The notes: generated by a model from the letters alone, not told the origin. Shown: positions 23,042 to 31,544, counted from the first letter of the stretch. The stretch: DNA of 40,345 nt from Candidatus Bathyarchaeota archaeon (GCA_937873375.1 CALMWK010000021.1:1-40345); one strand, 5' to 3'. Program-made: numbers and translations.

Positions 23042-23392
23042 CTACTCGTCATCGAAACACAGAAATTTTTTTATCGCCGCCATGATTTCCTGCAAACCCT
23101 CAGCGCTTAACGGAGGGTCATAAGGAATTCGAAGCACATCCCAACCCTGCAGTTCAAGCAATTCATCAATTTCTTCGTCACGTCGCTGCGCTTTATCCTT
23201 TGAATGCACCTGTACACCATCGAGAAACACAATTTTCCGTTTGTTGATCCAGCAGAAGTCAGGAATGGTAGACTTCAAAATTATGGTTTTCTGTGTCACC
23301 ATGTTCTCCGTTAGACCTGCTGCGCTTAAGGCTTTGAAAACTTCTATCTCGGCTTTGCTGACTTTCGGATGCATACGGTCTTTGTAGCTCAA
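23042..23392 (-). CDS. Vsr/DUF559-like endonuclease-fold protein
   Basis: A 116-aa protein with the PD-(D/E)XK layout of Vsr- and DUF559-type nucleases: 'IILKSTIPDFCWINKRKIVF' (Pro-Asp pair), then LDGVQVHSKDKAQRRDEE, and 'LELQGWDVLRIPYDPPLS', the typical strand that ends these domains. The second acidic residue and Gln of LDGVQ form a variant active site. It stands alone, without a methylase or repair partner, about 175 nt after the tRNA gene. Strand-nicking repair or a remnant of a mobile element are both possible. Confidence 0.65.
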   Translation of the reverse strand: MSYKDRMHPKVSKAEIEVFKALSAAGLTENMVTQKTIILKSTIPDFCWINKRKIVFLDGVQVHSKDKAQRRDEEIDELLELQGWDVLRIPYDPPLSAEGLQEIMAAIKKFLCFDDE

Positions 23393-23596
23393 TTTTTCCT
23401 GCCCTCAATTTCGTTTGCTATGAATGTGCACTTCTGCCTAATAACTTCAACCGCTTCTCCCAATTACAGAAATTAAACGCTATATGGACAGGTTGAAGCA
23501 AGTGATGTACAAATCTCTTTGTGTGTAGGGCAAAACCTAAATTCAACCTGCATTTCCACTGTAGCCAGTCAGCACCTCCAAACAGGGATGTTACAT

Positions 23597-24403
23597 ATGG
23601 CAGAAAGCACTCAAAACTACTTGTGGAACGCCAAAGACTACGCAAAAAACTCAACAAACCAGTATGAGTGGGCAAAAGAGCTCATCCCAAAACTGAAACT
23701 TACAGGCAAAGAAACCTTACTGGACATAGGCTGCGGCGACGGAAAAGTCACAGCCCTACTAGCCACGTACCTGCCACACGGCAAAGTAGTCGGCATAGAC
23801 AGCTCCGAAGAAATGATTACGCTGGCACGCAAAAACTTTCCCCAAGACAAACATGATAACTTGTCGTTTCTGCGAATGGACGCGCGAGAACTGACTTTCC
23901 GCGAACAGTTCGATGTGGCGTTTTCAAACGCGTCACTGCACTGGATTATCGACCACCAAAACGTGCTTGCTTGCGTAAATGAAAGCCTTGACAAACACGG
24001 GAAACTGCTGTTTCAGATGGCAGGAAAAGGCAACGCTCAAGACATAATCGCGGTTCTGGAAGAAATGATCAGCGAAGATTGCTGCAAATCTTACTTTAAA
24101 AACTTCACTTTCCCCTACGGATTCTACGGTCCCGAAGAGTACATCGTGTGGTTGCGCGAAGCAGGATTCAAACCCGAACGTATCGAGTTGCTGCCAAAGA
24201 CCATGAAACTTAAGGGAAAAGAAGGCTTAGCAGGCTGGATTAGAACAACGTGGCTGCCCTTCACCGAAAGAGTCCCCGTTAACCTAAGAGACGCATTCGT
24301 AAAAGAAATCGCCGAGAGATACATCGCCGCGTACCCGTTGGATGAAGCAGGCATGGCGAATGTTAATATGGTGCGGCTTGAAGTTCAAGCCACCAAAGCC
24401 TGA
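23597..24403 (+). CDS. SAM-dependent methyltransferase, trans-aconitate methyltransferase-like
   Basis: A 268-aa class I methyltransferase. 'LLDIGCGDGKVTALLATYLP' (about residues 38-57) is the SAM loop, VVGIDSSEEMITLARKNF is motif II, and FDVAFSNASLHWIIDHQNVL is the motif IV region. The early NYLWNAKDYAKNS and the C-terminal helical part fit the Tam-like group that methylates small carboxylic acids. ATG 23597 is preferred; ATG 23588 (three codons up) is also possible. The substrate cannot be told. It is convergent with the amidotransferase gene, 8 nt apart. Confidence 0.82.
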   Translation: MAESTQNYLWNAKDYAKNSTNQYEWAKELIPKLKLTGKETLLDIGCGDGKVTALLATYLPHGKVVGIDSSEEMITLARKNFPQDKHDNLSFLRMDARELTFREQFDVAFSNASLHWIIDHQNVLACVNESLDKHGKLLFQMAGKGNAQDIIAVLEEMISEDCCKSYFKNFTFPYGFYGPEEYIVWLREAGFKPERIELLPKTMKLKGKEGLAGWIRTTWLPFTERVPVNLRDAFVKEIAERYIAAYPLDEAGMANVNMVRLEVQATKA

Positions 24404-24411
24404 ATGTTTCA

Positions 24412-24960
24412 CTACGGTTTCAGTTGGATGAAACGTTTTATGATTTCTGTGTTTCGCACTTCAGGATGAAACAGCACCCCAAAAAGGGGCTTTTTCTTGT
24501 GTTTTATGGCTTGGATGCACTGTGCAGATTCCGCTAAAACTTCAAACTCGGCTGAGGGGTCCACGGAGTATTTATGCAAAGAGTAAGCTCTAAAAGATTC
24601 AGAGAAGAGGGGGTTCTCCTTGCGCGTGGTTATCTGTGTCATGCCTATTTCTAAGCAACTGGTTAACTGGGAACCGAAGACGACGCCTATGGCTTGGATG
24701 CCTGCACAGATGCCCAAAACAGGTTTGTCCACTTCTTTGAGCCAGCTGAATTTTTCAGGTTGATTTGATGCAACATTGTCCTTTAGTGCTGTGCCTGAAA
24801 GAATAATCCTGCTACACTGGCTTAGGTTTTGGTTGCTTACTTCTGTGTAGTGTTTGACCCTGCAATCGTCTAACTCATTGGCAACTGCGACTATGGGCGA
24901 GACGAATTCAAAAAAGCCCAGCGAATTCACCTTGCTGTTCATGTCAACAACCAGAATCAT
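24412..24960 (-). CDS. Class I glutamine amidotransferase (GuaA-subunit-like)
   Basis: A 182-aa GATase domain. The triad is complete: Cys85 (VLGICAGIQAIG), His165 and Glu167 (GVLFHPEVRN). It is close in plan to the stand-alone amidotransferase subunit of archaeal GMP synthetase, which releases ammonia from glutamine for a partner ATP-PPase. The start ATG at 24960 overlaps the stop of the Dph6 gene (ATGA), so translation is coupled. That points to a partnership with Dph6, itself an ATP-PPase that needs ammonia, although an ordinary GMP synthetase subunit is not excluded. Confidence 0.82.
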   Translation of the reverse strand: MILVVDMNSKVNSLGFFEFVSPIVAVANELDDCRVKHYTEVSNQNLSQCSRIILSGTALKDNVASNQPEKFSWLKEVDKPVLGICAGIQAIGVVFGSQLTSCLEIGMTQITTRKENPLFSESFRAYSLHKYSVDPSAEFEVLAESAQCIQAIKHKKKPLFGVLFHPEVRNTEIIKRFIQLKP

Positions 24961-25637
24961 TTGGGCGCCAACCTTGCCTGATTGATTCGGAAAACTCCTG
25001 AGTTGCCTTTCGCTTCTGTGGTGTAGTTGAGGATTTCGATTTTCTTTTTGAATAAGGGTGCATCTAAGACTGTGGTTTCTATTTCGCCGCCTTCGCCTGA
25101 GGGGCTCAAACCAATCTCTTGCTGGAGCGCCACCAGTTTTCTTATGATGTCGGCGTTGATTTCTTTTCCCAGCCACTTTTCATCAAGAGGGTAAGCGAAA
25201 ACTCCTGAGATTATAACTTTGAAACCTGCCCCAAAAAGCTCTTCTAGAAGAGCTTTTTGGTTTTGTTTCCAGAGGGGATTGAAGCACCACAGGTCTAGGC
25301 GGTTGCAGATGCGTTGGACGCGTTCGGCTTGGTAGACGGATTCCACTGCACCCGTGACTACGCCTTCGATGTGGAAGGTTTGTTTTGCCTCAGCGATGGC
25401 TTCCTGCAAATCATCAAGCTCCGCCTCCTTTTTGCCTTCAGTCACCTTCGCAACCAAAGGCAGACCTAAGGCGTGAGCTTGAAGCGTGGTGATGTCAATA
25501 TTGGGGGTGTGGAACATGTAGCTCTCTGGGTTTTTGGAACGCAAAGTGATTAGACAGCTAACCTCTTCTTTCTCAGCTGCCTTGTGCAGGGCAAGCGTTG
25601 AGTCCTTGCCGCCTGAAAACAAAACCCCCAGCTTCAT
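24957..25637 (-). CDS. dph6: Diphthine-ammonia ligase (Dph6)
   Basis: A 226-aa ATP-PPase that makes the final amidation step of diphthamide on elongation factor 2. The PP-loop is 'GVLFSGGKDSTLALHKA' (about residues 4-20). Further family stretches are 'GVVTGAVESVYQAERVQRIC' and LDLWCFNPLWKQNQ. This is the single-domain archaeal form, without the C-terminal RidA-like domains of eukaryotic Dph6. Its stop overlaps the start of a glutamine amidotransferase gene. Firm family call. Confidence 0.88.
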   Translation of the reverse strand: MKLGVLFSGGKDSTLALHKAAEKEEVSCLITLRSKNPESYMFHTPNIDITTLQAHALGLPLVAKVTEGKKEAELDDLQEAIAEAKQTFHIEGVVTGAVESVYQAERVQRICNRLDLWCFNPLWKQNQKALLEELFGAGFKVIISGVFAYPLDEKWLGKEINADIIRKLVALQQEIGLSPSGEGGEIETTVLDAPLFKKKIEILNYTTEAKGNSGVFRINQARLAPK

Positions 25638-25783
25638 GACTTATCGGAAACAGAAAACTCGCGGGTACACTTAGAGCTTATGGTTTCTCACTCGAAGGCT
25701 ATTCTGGAAAAAGTTTATGAGTTCAGGTAACTTCAAGTATGGGAATTGGAGTCGCATTCAAATTTTAGCTTGTCTTGAGGTGT

Positions 25784-25903
25784 ATGAGAAAGTTGTACGT
25801 GTTAGCCATGCCGCTTGACCCTGTCGGCAATGTAAGTTTGGCTCTCCAAATTGTGATTCTGTTCCTGCTGGTACTGGGGCTCCTAGAGGTGAAGCAGGTA
25901 TGA
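25784..25903 (+). CDS. Short leader ORF overlapping the DUF420-like gene
   Basis: A 39-aa frame (MRKLYVLAMPLDPVGNVSLA, then a hydrophobic run LQIVILFLLVLGLLEVKQV) ends with TGA at 25901-25903, overlapping the ATG at 25900. Its last part is the same 38-nt sequence that opens the next gene, in a different frame position. It may be a translated coupling leader, or the remnant of a tandem duplication of the gene start. GAGGTG before the ATG is too close to be a good ribosome site. Confidence 0.35.
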   Translation: MRKLYVLAMPLDPVGNVSLALQIVILFLLVLGLLEVKQV

Positions 25904-25955
25904 ACGAAGTTACAATACTCCAAATTGTGATTCTGTTCCTGCTGGTACTGGGGCT
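25844..25955. repeat. 38-bp direct repeat
   Basis: A perfect 38-bp repeat at 25844-25881 and 25918-25955, offset 74 bp. It encodes LQIVILFLLVLGL in both copies. As 74 is not a multiple of three, the copies lie in different reading frames of the plus strand. Confidence 0.9.
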
Positions 25956-26310
25956 GCCCCTTGTAAGAGGCGCAAACAGCAAAAAGAACATGATGAGGCA
26001 TGGTTATTTGGTTGCGCTTGCGGTTGTGTTACATACTGTTCTAATCTTTTTAGTTATGATTCCGACTTTCTCAGCGGGCTTCGATGGAATTGGCGGACTT
26101 CCAGTCTTGAACTTAGTTAACGTGTGGTTCCACGCTATTTTGGGAACAATTGCAGAAGTTTTAGGCATCCTTATGGTTGCCTCGTGGCTACGCAAGGGAC
26201 CTACAAAAATGGGGTGTGTCCGATGGAAAAAGTGGATGACGCCCACGTTCATTATCTGGACGGTATCCATAGTTAACGGTGCCCTCATACACATTCTGGG
26301 TATGCTTTAG
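25900..26310 (+). CDS. DUF420-like four-helix membrane protein (paralogue)
   Basis: A 136-aa protein with four hydrophobic helices, the first made by 'LQIVILFLLVLGLPLVRG'. Helix 4 is preceded by RWKKWMTPTFIIWTVS, like the gene at 15977-16414 (KKKWMKATLAVWL). GAGGTGA 7 nt before the ATG is a strong ribosome site and sits inside the upstream leader ORF. The gene start carries the duplicated 38-bp segment. Function of the family is unknown; DUF420 relatives lie near respiratory genes in other organisms. Confidence 0.7.
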   Translation: MNEVTILQIVILFLLVLGLPLVRGANSKKNMMRHGYLVALAVVLHTVLIFLVMIPTFSAGFDGIGGLPVLNLVNVWFHAILGTIAEVLGILMVASWLRKGPTKMGCVRWKKWMTPTFIIWTVSIVNGALIHILGML

Positions 26311-26423
26311 CCTGTTTTGATGTTGAAAAGCTCGTTTTAGAGATTGTTTCAAAACTGTTTCATTTCTGTTTCAGCCAACTACTATACCATGCGCAGACGT
26401 AGTTGTTTGTAGAGGTGTATAGA

Positions 26424-27260
26424 ATGAGAACTTGGAAAATAATAACAACATTGACCCTTGTGGTCGTTGCAGCCGCATTGATAACAACTTCAGCGTTTGC
26501 ATACATGGGCGGAAGATTCGCAGCAACACCATACAACAGCTACACTGGAACCGCAGGCACATACGGAGGCTACAGCGGTTTCGGTGGCGGAATGATGGGC
26601 GGCGGCATGATGGGTGGATACGGATACTACAACACTTACCCACAAACCACCATCCCAACAACGGCAACACCAACAACACCATACTACGGCAACGGCATAG
26701 GAGGCTGCGGAGGCATGCAATACCGATTTGGGTACGCCGCACCGCCAGCTTACTCCACTAACGCCCCGTTGAACATCACCACTGCCGTCACTTTAGCACA
26801 GAATTACCTAGCCCAAATTGGCAACCCTAACTTAGTCATAGCTCACGTGGAAGAGTACACATACAACTTCTACGTACAAATCAGAGAAGGAGACACGGGA
26901 ATCGGCGCTTTCGAGTTAATAGTTGACAGGTACACTGGAAGCATTGCGCCTGAAATGGGACCAAACATGATGTGGAACACCAAATACAGCGTAATGAACG
27001 GTATGATGGGCATCTACGTGACCACGCCAACAGCGACAATGCCAGTAATTGCTGAGCAGGCAAAAACCAACGCGCAACAGTACCTAACCAGCTACCTGCC
27101 AGGAACAACAGTCGGCGACATAACAACGTTCTACGGCTACTACACACTTGAAGTACTAAACGGCAGCAGCACATACGGCATGCTAAGCGTTAACGGCTAC
27201 ACGGGACAAGTCTGGTACCACACATGGCACGGAGCCTTCATACAAGAACTAGAACTCTAA
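26424..27260 (+). CDS. Secreted Gly/Met-rich protein with PepSY-like domain
   Basis: A 278-aa exported protein. A signal peptide (residues 1-26, ending AFA) is followed by a Gly/Tyr/Met-rich stretch with GGGMMGGGMMGGYGYY (about 51-67), a Thr/Pro linker and a region with 'AQNYLAQIGNPNLVIAHVEE' and YNFYVQIREG, which resembles PepSY-type domains. A second such unit (QAKTNAQQYLTSYLPG and 'TLEVLNGSSTYGMLSVNG') follows. GAGGTG precedes the ATG by 7 nt, and a stem-loop terminator lies at 27281. Binding of a metal such as copper by Met/His-rich parts is a guess. Confidence 0.72.
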   Translation: MRTWKIITTLTLVVVAAALITTSAFAYMGGRFAATPYNSYTGTAGTYGGYSGFGGGMMGGGMMGGYGYYNTYPQTTIPTTATPTTPYYGNGIGGCGGMQYRFGYAAPPAYSTNAPLNITTAVTLAQNYLAQIGNPNLVIAHVEEYTYNFYVQIREGDTGIGAFELIVDRYTGSIAPEMGPNMMWNTKYSVMNGMMGIYVTTPTATMPVIAEQAKTNAQQYLTSYLPGTTVGDITTFYGYYTLEVLNGSSTYGMLSVNGYTGQVWYHTWHGAFIQELEL

Positions 27261-27280
27261 AAAACAGAACCAGAAAAAAC

Positions 27281-27308
27281 GTAGAGAGAAAATTCTTTTT
27301 TTCTCTAC
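27281..27308 (+). terminator. Stem-loop and poly-T terminator
   Basis: GTAGAGA (27281-27287) pairs with TCTCTAC (27302-27308), the stem continued by A-T pairs, with a T-run on the 3' side. It lies 20 nt after the secreted-protein gene and 34 nt from the serA end, so it may work in both directions. Confidence 0.55.
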
Positions 27309-27341
27309 ATCTCTCGATTTTCTTTTAAACCGTTTTGGCGG

Positions 27342-28526
27342 CTAAATTTTGACGTCGCAGACGTTGGGGATTTTCTTTAGCACTTCAATAGTTTTAGCGT
27401 CAACTTTCTGATGTAACACATAAACTGAAATTGCATAGTCGCCTTTGCTGATTTGTCGGCTGTAGTTTGCGCGTATGTTTATGTTGCTGTCTGCGAGGAC
27501 CTTGTCGATGTTCGCGAATACTCCGGGGACGTCGTGGTGGTGAATAAACAGGGGGTAAACGGCTTTTTCTTCCAGTTCGATGCTTTCGCCTGCGTTCACG
27601 GCGTTCGTGAAGTCTCCACCTATGAGGTAGTTTGAGATGACCCGCGCCATTTCTATGGCGGTTTCCCGCTGAGCTTCCACGGTGGATGCGCCTAAGTGTG
27701 CGCTGAAAACTACGTTGCCAAGTTCGCTGAGTTGGTTTTTGAATTCTGTGCCTTCCGCTTTGGGTTCATTCACGTAAACGTCAAGGGCTGCACCCGCGAT
27801 TTTCTTTTCTTTGAGTGCTGTGTAGAGTGCGTTTTCGTCTATGTTCGCGCCGCGGGAAGTGTTAATAATGTAGGCAGTTGGTTTCATAATGGCGAGTTCT
27901 TTTTCGCCGATTAGGACTGCTTTTCCGCCCGTGTGAATGGTGATGAAATCTGCGTTTTTGAGGACTTCCTCTTTGGAGACGTATTTTATTTTTGCTTCGG
28001 CGCAGGGGCATATGTCGTAGCCTAAAACTTCCATGTCAAAACCTCGGCGGGCTAACTCGGCGACTCTTTGCCCGATTTTGCCGCAACCTAAAATGCCCAA
28101 GGTTTTGTATGAGAGTTCGGTTCCTTTTAGTTTGCCTTTTTCCCAAACGCCCTTCTTTAAGGAATGGTGTGCTTGCGGGATGTTTCTTGCTGCGCTTAGG
28201 ATTAAGCCGATGGTTAGTTCTGCGACGGCGTTTGTGTTGCCGAAGGGCGCGGTTTTTACCACGACGCCGTTTTGGGATGCTGCTTCCACGTCGATGTTGT
28301 CATAGCCGACGCCTGCGCGTCCAATAATTTTCAGTTTGCCTTTGGCGCCTGCTTGGATGACTTCTTTGGTGACTTTGGTGGCGCTTCTCACAATTAAAGC
28401 GTCAAACTGACCTATCTCGGCTATGAGCGCGTTTAAGTCCCGTTTTTTGGTGTCGGTTTCGATGCCGTAGTCTTCGAAGAACTTTAAGCCTTCTTTTTCC
28501 AAACCATCGTTTAGCAGTACTTTCAT
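27342..28526 (-). CDS. serA: D-3-phosphoglycerate dehydrogenase
   Basis: A 394-aa NAD-dependent dehydrogenase, the first step of serine synthesis. The Rossmann motif is 'TLGILGCGKIGQRVAE' (about residues 142-157). The catalytic set is Arg225 (NTSRGANID), Glu254 (VNEP) and His277 (SAHLGAS). Residues about 318-394 form an ACT domain ('HHHDVPGVFANIDKVLADSN'), the serine feedback site. It follows glyA by 39 nt on the same strand, so both are probably one transcript covering serine and glycine synthesis. Confidence 0.93.
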   Translation of the reverse strand: MKVLLNDGLEKEGLKFFEDYGIETDTKKRDLNALIAEIGQFDALIVRSATKVTKEVIQAGAKGKLKIIGRAGVGYDNIDVEAASQNGVVVKTAPFGNTNAVAELTIGLILSAARNIPQAHHSLKKGVWEKGKLKGTELSYKTLGILGCGKIGQRVAELARRGFDMEVLGYDICPCAEAKIKYVSKEEVLKNADFITIHTGGKAVLIGEKELAIMKPTAYIINTSRGANIDENALYTALKEKKIAGAALDVYVNEPKAEGTEFKNQLSELGNVVFSAHLGASTVEAQRETAIEMARVISNYLIGGDFTNAVNAGESIELEEKAVYPLFIHHHDVPGVFANIDKVLADSNINIRANYSRQISKGDYAISVYVLHQKVDAKTIEVLKKIPNVCDVKI

Positions 28527-28565
28527 TTCAACTGGCTCCTCATAAGTTGATTAACGAGTTTTCAC

Positions 28566-29903
28566 TTAAAGTTTTTTGATGTATGCTAAGGCGTCCTCTA
28601 CACTGTTAAAGCCGTACTTCACTGTGCTGAACTCCTTCTTGAGGGCAATGACGTCTGCTTGGACTTCAGATGGCTTGCGTTTGCCTTTGATTACGTCAAG
28701 CATAAGGTCGCAGAGGTGTTTTATGTCGCCTTCGCGAAAGCCTCTGCGGGTTACGTCTTGGAAGCCTATGCGCAAACCTGACGGGTCGCCTTTGCTGCTT
28801 TGGTCGTCGTAGGGTAGAAGGTTTTTGTTGATGATTATGTTGGCGTCTTCGAGGTCTTGAGCGATTTTGTTGCCGCCGCCAAAGCTACGGATGTCCACGG
28901 CAAGCTGGTGTGAGCGTGTGAAGCCTTTTTTCTCGCATATGACTTTGACGCCGTTCTCGTACAGGTATTGACCTGCAGTCTGCGCGTTCTTCACGATTTG
29001 GGTTGCCAGTTCCGCACCGAAAAGCTTCATTTCCAGAGCCGCAATGCCCAGTGCAGGTAGCCTGCCTAGGTGGGTGCTGGAAGCGCTCAGGGGAAAAACG
29101 GCGAACTGTATCTTTTTGATGGCTTTCTCCATTCGTGGACTGTTTAGGTTGCCCATGATGACGCCGCCTTGGGGTCCGGGGAACGTCTTGTGTGTTGAAG
29201 AGGTGATTATGTCTGCGCCTTCACGAAGTGGGTCTTGGAAAACTCCGCCCGCCACTAACCCCAGAACGTGTGATGCGTCGTAAGCTACGTATGCGCCGAC
29301 CTCATCGCAGACCTCTTTTAACTCTTTGATTGGGTGGGGGAAGAGGAAGAGGCTGCCGCCGAACGTGACTATGCCGGGTTTTGCGGCGCGGATGACATCG
29401 GCTGAGCGGTCGGGGTCTATGTTGAATTCGTCTATGTTGTAAACGTGATTGATGTTTTCTAATCCGAGGACGTTGCCTGCCAGACCCGTGTAGTCGTGGG
29501 AGATGTGGGCGCCGCAGCTTAGAGGGGTAACCACCATTTTGCGGTTTTTCGATGCCAACGATAAACCTTTGAAAGTGGCTAAGTTAGCATGGGTGCCCGA
29601 GACGATGCGGACGTCTGCCCAGTTACATTTGAACAAGCTTTTCATGAGGTCGGTGGCGTAATCCTCAATTTGAGACATGTACTTCTGACCTTGATAGTAC
29701 CGTTTCTTCACGTGTCCTTCAAGGTCGTTTTCGCCTTCGGCGTATCTGCCTTCTAGGTCGGAGGATAGGTCTTGCATTTGTTTGACTGCGGGTGATTTGA
29801 TGCCTTCGCTGGCAATCATGTTGATGCATTCTTTGTCTCGGTAGTATTCGTGGTTACGAGTAGCTTCTACGAGTTTGAGAACGAGCTCTGAGAAGTTTTC
29901 CAT
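28566..29903 (-). CDS. glyA: Serine hydroxymethyltransferase
   Basis: A 445-aa PLP enzyme that converts serine to glycine and passes the one-carbon unit to a pterin. The PLP Lys is Lys239 in 'DIITSSTHKTFPGPQGG'. 'YDASHVLGLVAGG' precedes it, and ASEGIKSPAV (residues 31-40) and GRYAEGEND (52-60) are the N-terminal signatures. ATG 29903 is chosen as it fits the archaeal length, with GAGGA about 10 nt upstream; an in-frame GTG at 29951 lacks support. It is first in an operon with serA. Confidence 0.93.
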   Translation of the reverse strand: MENFSELVLKLVEATRNHEYYRDKECINMIASEGIKSPAVKQMQDLSSDLEGRYAEGENDLEGHVKKRYYQGQKYMSQIEDYATDLMKSLFKCNWADVRIVSGTHANLATFKGLSLASKNRKMVVTPLSCGAHISHDYTGLAGNVLGLENINHVYNIDEFNIDPDRSADVIRAAKPGIVTFGGSLFLFPHPIKELKEVCDEVGAYVAYDASHVLGLVAGGVFQDPLREGADIITSSTHKTFPGPQGGVIMGNLNSPRMEKAIKKIQFAVFPLSASSTHLGRLPALGIAALEMKLFGAELATQIVKNAQTAGQYLYENGVKVICEKKGFTRSHQLAVDIRSFGGGNKIAQDLEDANIIINKNLLPYDDQSSKGDPSGLRIGFQDVTRRGFREGDIKHLCDLMLDVIKGKRKPSEVQADVIALKKEFSTVKYGFNSVEDALAYIKKL

Positions 29904-30072
29904 GTTTAAATCGTCCTCTGTTAGAGTAACAACCGAAAGTGTGTTCGGCACTATTTAGCCCTTACTGGAATCACGAAGAGTTTGCAAAGGTTTTCCTTGC
30001 GTGCCGATTTGAGGTTGTTTTTTGCAAAATAGTCATATACGCTTCAGGCGTCTAGTTTGTATTTGTAGTTTG

Positions 30073-30723
30073 ATGTGTATGAAGGATCTGTGGCGCAAAC
30101 CTTACCATGTGGTTTTGGAAGTGGAGAATCGGCAGTGTGCGATAGTTAAGAAGTGCGCGGCTTTGGGGCTGCGGCACCTGAAGGTTGTGGATGTGCGCAG
30201 TTCGAATAGGGGTTCGGTGAAGCATCTGGTTGAGTTGGACCCTGCCGAGGTGAAGAAGGTTAAGAATCCTCCTGCTGAGTTGAAGGCAATTGTGTCGAAG
30301 GGTAAGGGCGATGGGAAGGCGTCTATTTGGTTGGAAAGTGAAGGCTGCGGAGTCTGCAACACCATACTGTCCAGTGATGCTTTCCTTGTATCAGGCAAAA
30401 GCATAGAGGACTTCACGATTATGTACAGCTTCATGGTGCCCAGTTTTGAAGCCTACCAGAAAATTGTTTTCGCTCTAGAAGGCATGGGCCTTAAGGTGAA
30501 TGTGCTTAAGATGGGCAAGTTTGAGCCTCATGAGGGTGTTTTGACAGAGAAGCAGGAGCGGATTTTCTGGTTGGCACTAAAGGGCGGCTTTTTTGAATAC
30601 CCAAGAAAAATTGACGCAACCGAACTTGCTGCAAAGTTGGGAATCAGTCCGTCTACGTTGTCGGAGATTACGCGGCGAGGCATGCGACGACTGCTGGAGC
30701 ACTACTTCAAAGGCGAAGCGTAG
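30073..30723 (+). CDS. Bat-type HTH transcriptional regulator
   Basis: A 216-aa protein. The C-terminal 'LTEKQERIFWLALKGGFFEY', then 'KIDATELAAKLGISPSTLSE', is the HTH-10 (bacterioopsin-activator) DNA-binding domain (about residues 162-216). The N-terminal part has two Cys in EGCGVCNTIL and an alpha/beta layout that may sense a ligand or redox state. It is divergent from glyA and overlaps the end of the convergent isomerase gene by 22 bp. ATG 30073 or 30079 is the start. Targets are unknown. Confidence 0.82.
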   Translation: MCMKDLWRKPYHVVLEVENRQCAIVKKCAALGLRHLKVVDVRSSNRGSVKHLVELDPAEVKKVKNPPAELKAIVSKGKGDGKASIWLESEGCGVCNTILSSDAFLVSGKSIEDFTIMYSFMVPSFEAYQKIVFALEGMGLKVNVLKMGKFEPHEGVLTEKQERIFWLALKGGFFEYPRKIDATELAAKLGISPSTLSEITRRGMRRLLEHYFKGEA

Positions 30724-31424
30724 GCGTTGAATAGTTTGCCTAAGCAGGCGTGAAAATCTGGTTTGAGAACTTTTAGGGCTGCCCACAGAGTGGCGGAGTT
30801 GCTGCTTATCACGGGCTTCTGCAGTTCCTCTTCTAAGTCTGGTATGGCTTCAAAGGTACAAAAGTTGGTGCAACTTATGAAGACCACGTCGGCGCTGGGA
30901 ACATCGACAGTTCTGGCTAGACTTGCAGCGTCGGTTGGGGTTAGCTGTCCGATTTTGAGGTTTTCTTTTATGTTCAAAGACGCCGTTTTTACTACCCCAA
31001 AGCCGTATGCTTTCAGGAAGTCCACTTCCCGTTTGTTTATTTCCGCTATGTAGGGCGTTGCCAACGCGATACGTTGCGCTTGAAGCTGTTCGAGAGCGTC
31101 TATGACTGCGGTGGTGGTTACGACTGCGGGGCATTTTGCGGTTTTGGTTAGTTTCTCGGCTATGGCGATGTCGTGTCCTAAGCCGTTGAGCATGCTTCCT
31201 GAGGTGCAGGCGTAAACCACTGCGTCAACTTGGGCATCTTTGAGTTGCCGTGCGGCTGTGGTTGCTTGTTTTTCCATGGCGGCGAGTTCTGAGGCTGTGA
31301 CGTTGTTGAGGGGCATTCTGGCGGTGTGCAGGGTTATGTTGGAGCCGTGGAGGATGTTGGAGAATTCGGTTTCGACGGTGGTGTTTGAGGAGGGCACGAT
31401 TACGCCTAGGCGTTGCATGTGCAT
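30702..31424 (-). CDS. Maleate isomerase / Asp-Glu racemase superfamily protein
   Basis: A 240-aa enzyme. 'RLGVIVPSSNTTVETEF' at the N terminus, Cys73 in VVYACTSGS and Cys185 in VFISCTNFCTFEAIPDLEEE are the two catalytic cysteine positions of maleate cis-trans isomerases and arylmalonate decarboxylases. The substrate may be maleate or another 2-carboxylate; the neighbours do not decide. The end overlaps the Bat-type gene by 22 bp. ATG 31424 or 31418 may be used. Confidence 0.85.
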   Translation of the reverse strand: MHMQRLGVIVPSSNTTVETEFSNILHGSNITLHTARMPLNNVTASELAAMEKQATTAARQLKDAQVDAVVYACTSGSMLNGLGHDIAIAEKLTKTAKCPAVVTTTAVIDALEQLQAQRIALATPYIAEINKREVDFLKAYGFGVVKTASLNIKENLKIGQLTPTDAASLARTVDVPSADVVFISCTNFCTFEAIPDLEEELQKPVISSNSATLWAALKVLKPDFHACLGKLFNAYASPLK

Positions 31425-31544
31425 TGTTAGGTTTGGGTGGGTATTTCTTGTTTTCCCTGTTGGTGGTTTTAGGGGAAAAGTGTTAAAGGGCGTTTGTCCT
31501 TTATTGTGTTTTGGCAGTTAGGCTGCTTAGCGCATGTTTTGTAA

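Noticed and set aside
30022-30072. Upstream extension of the Bat-type regulator
   Set aside because: The extra residues have no domain match, and internal ATG codons at 30073 and 30079 fit the family start better.
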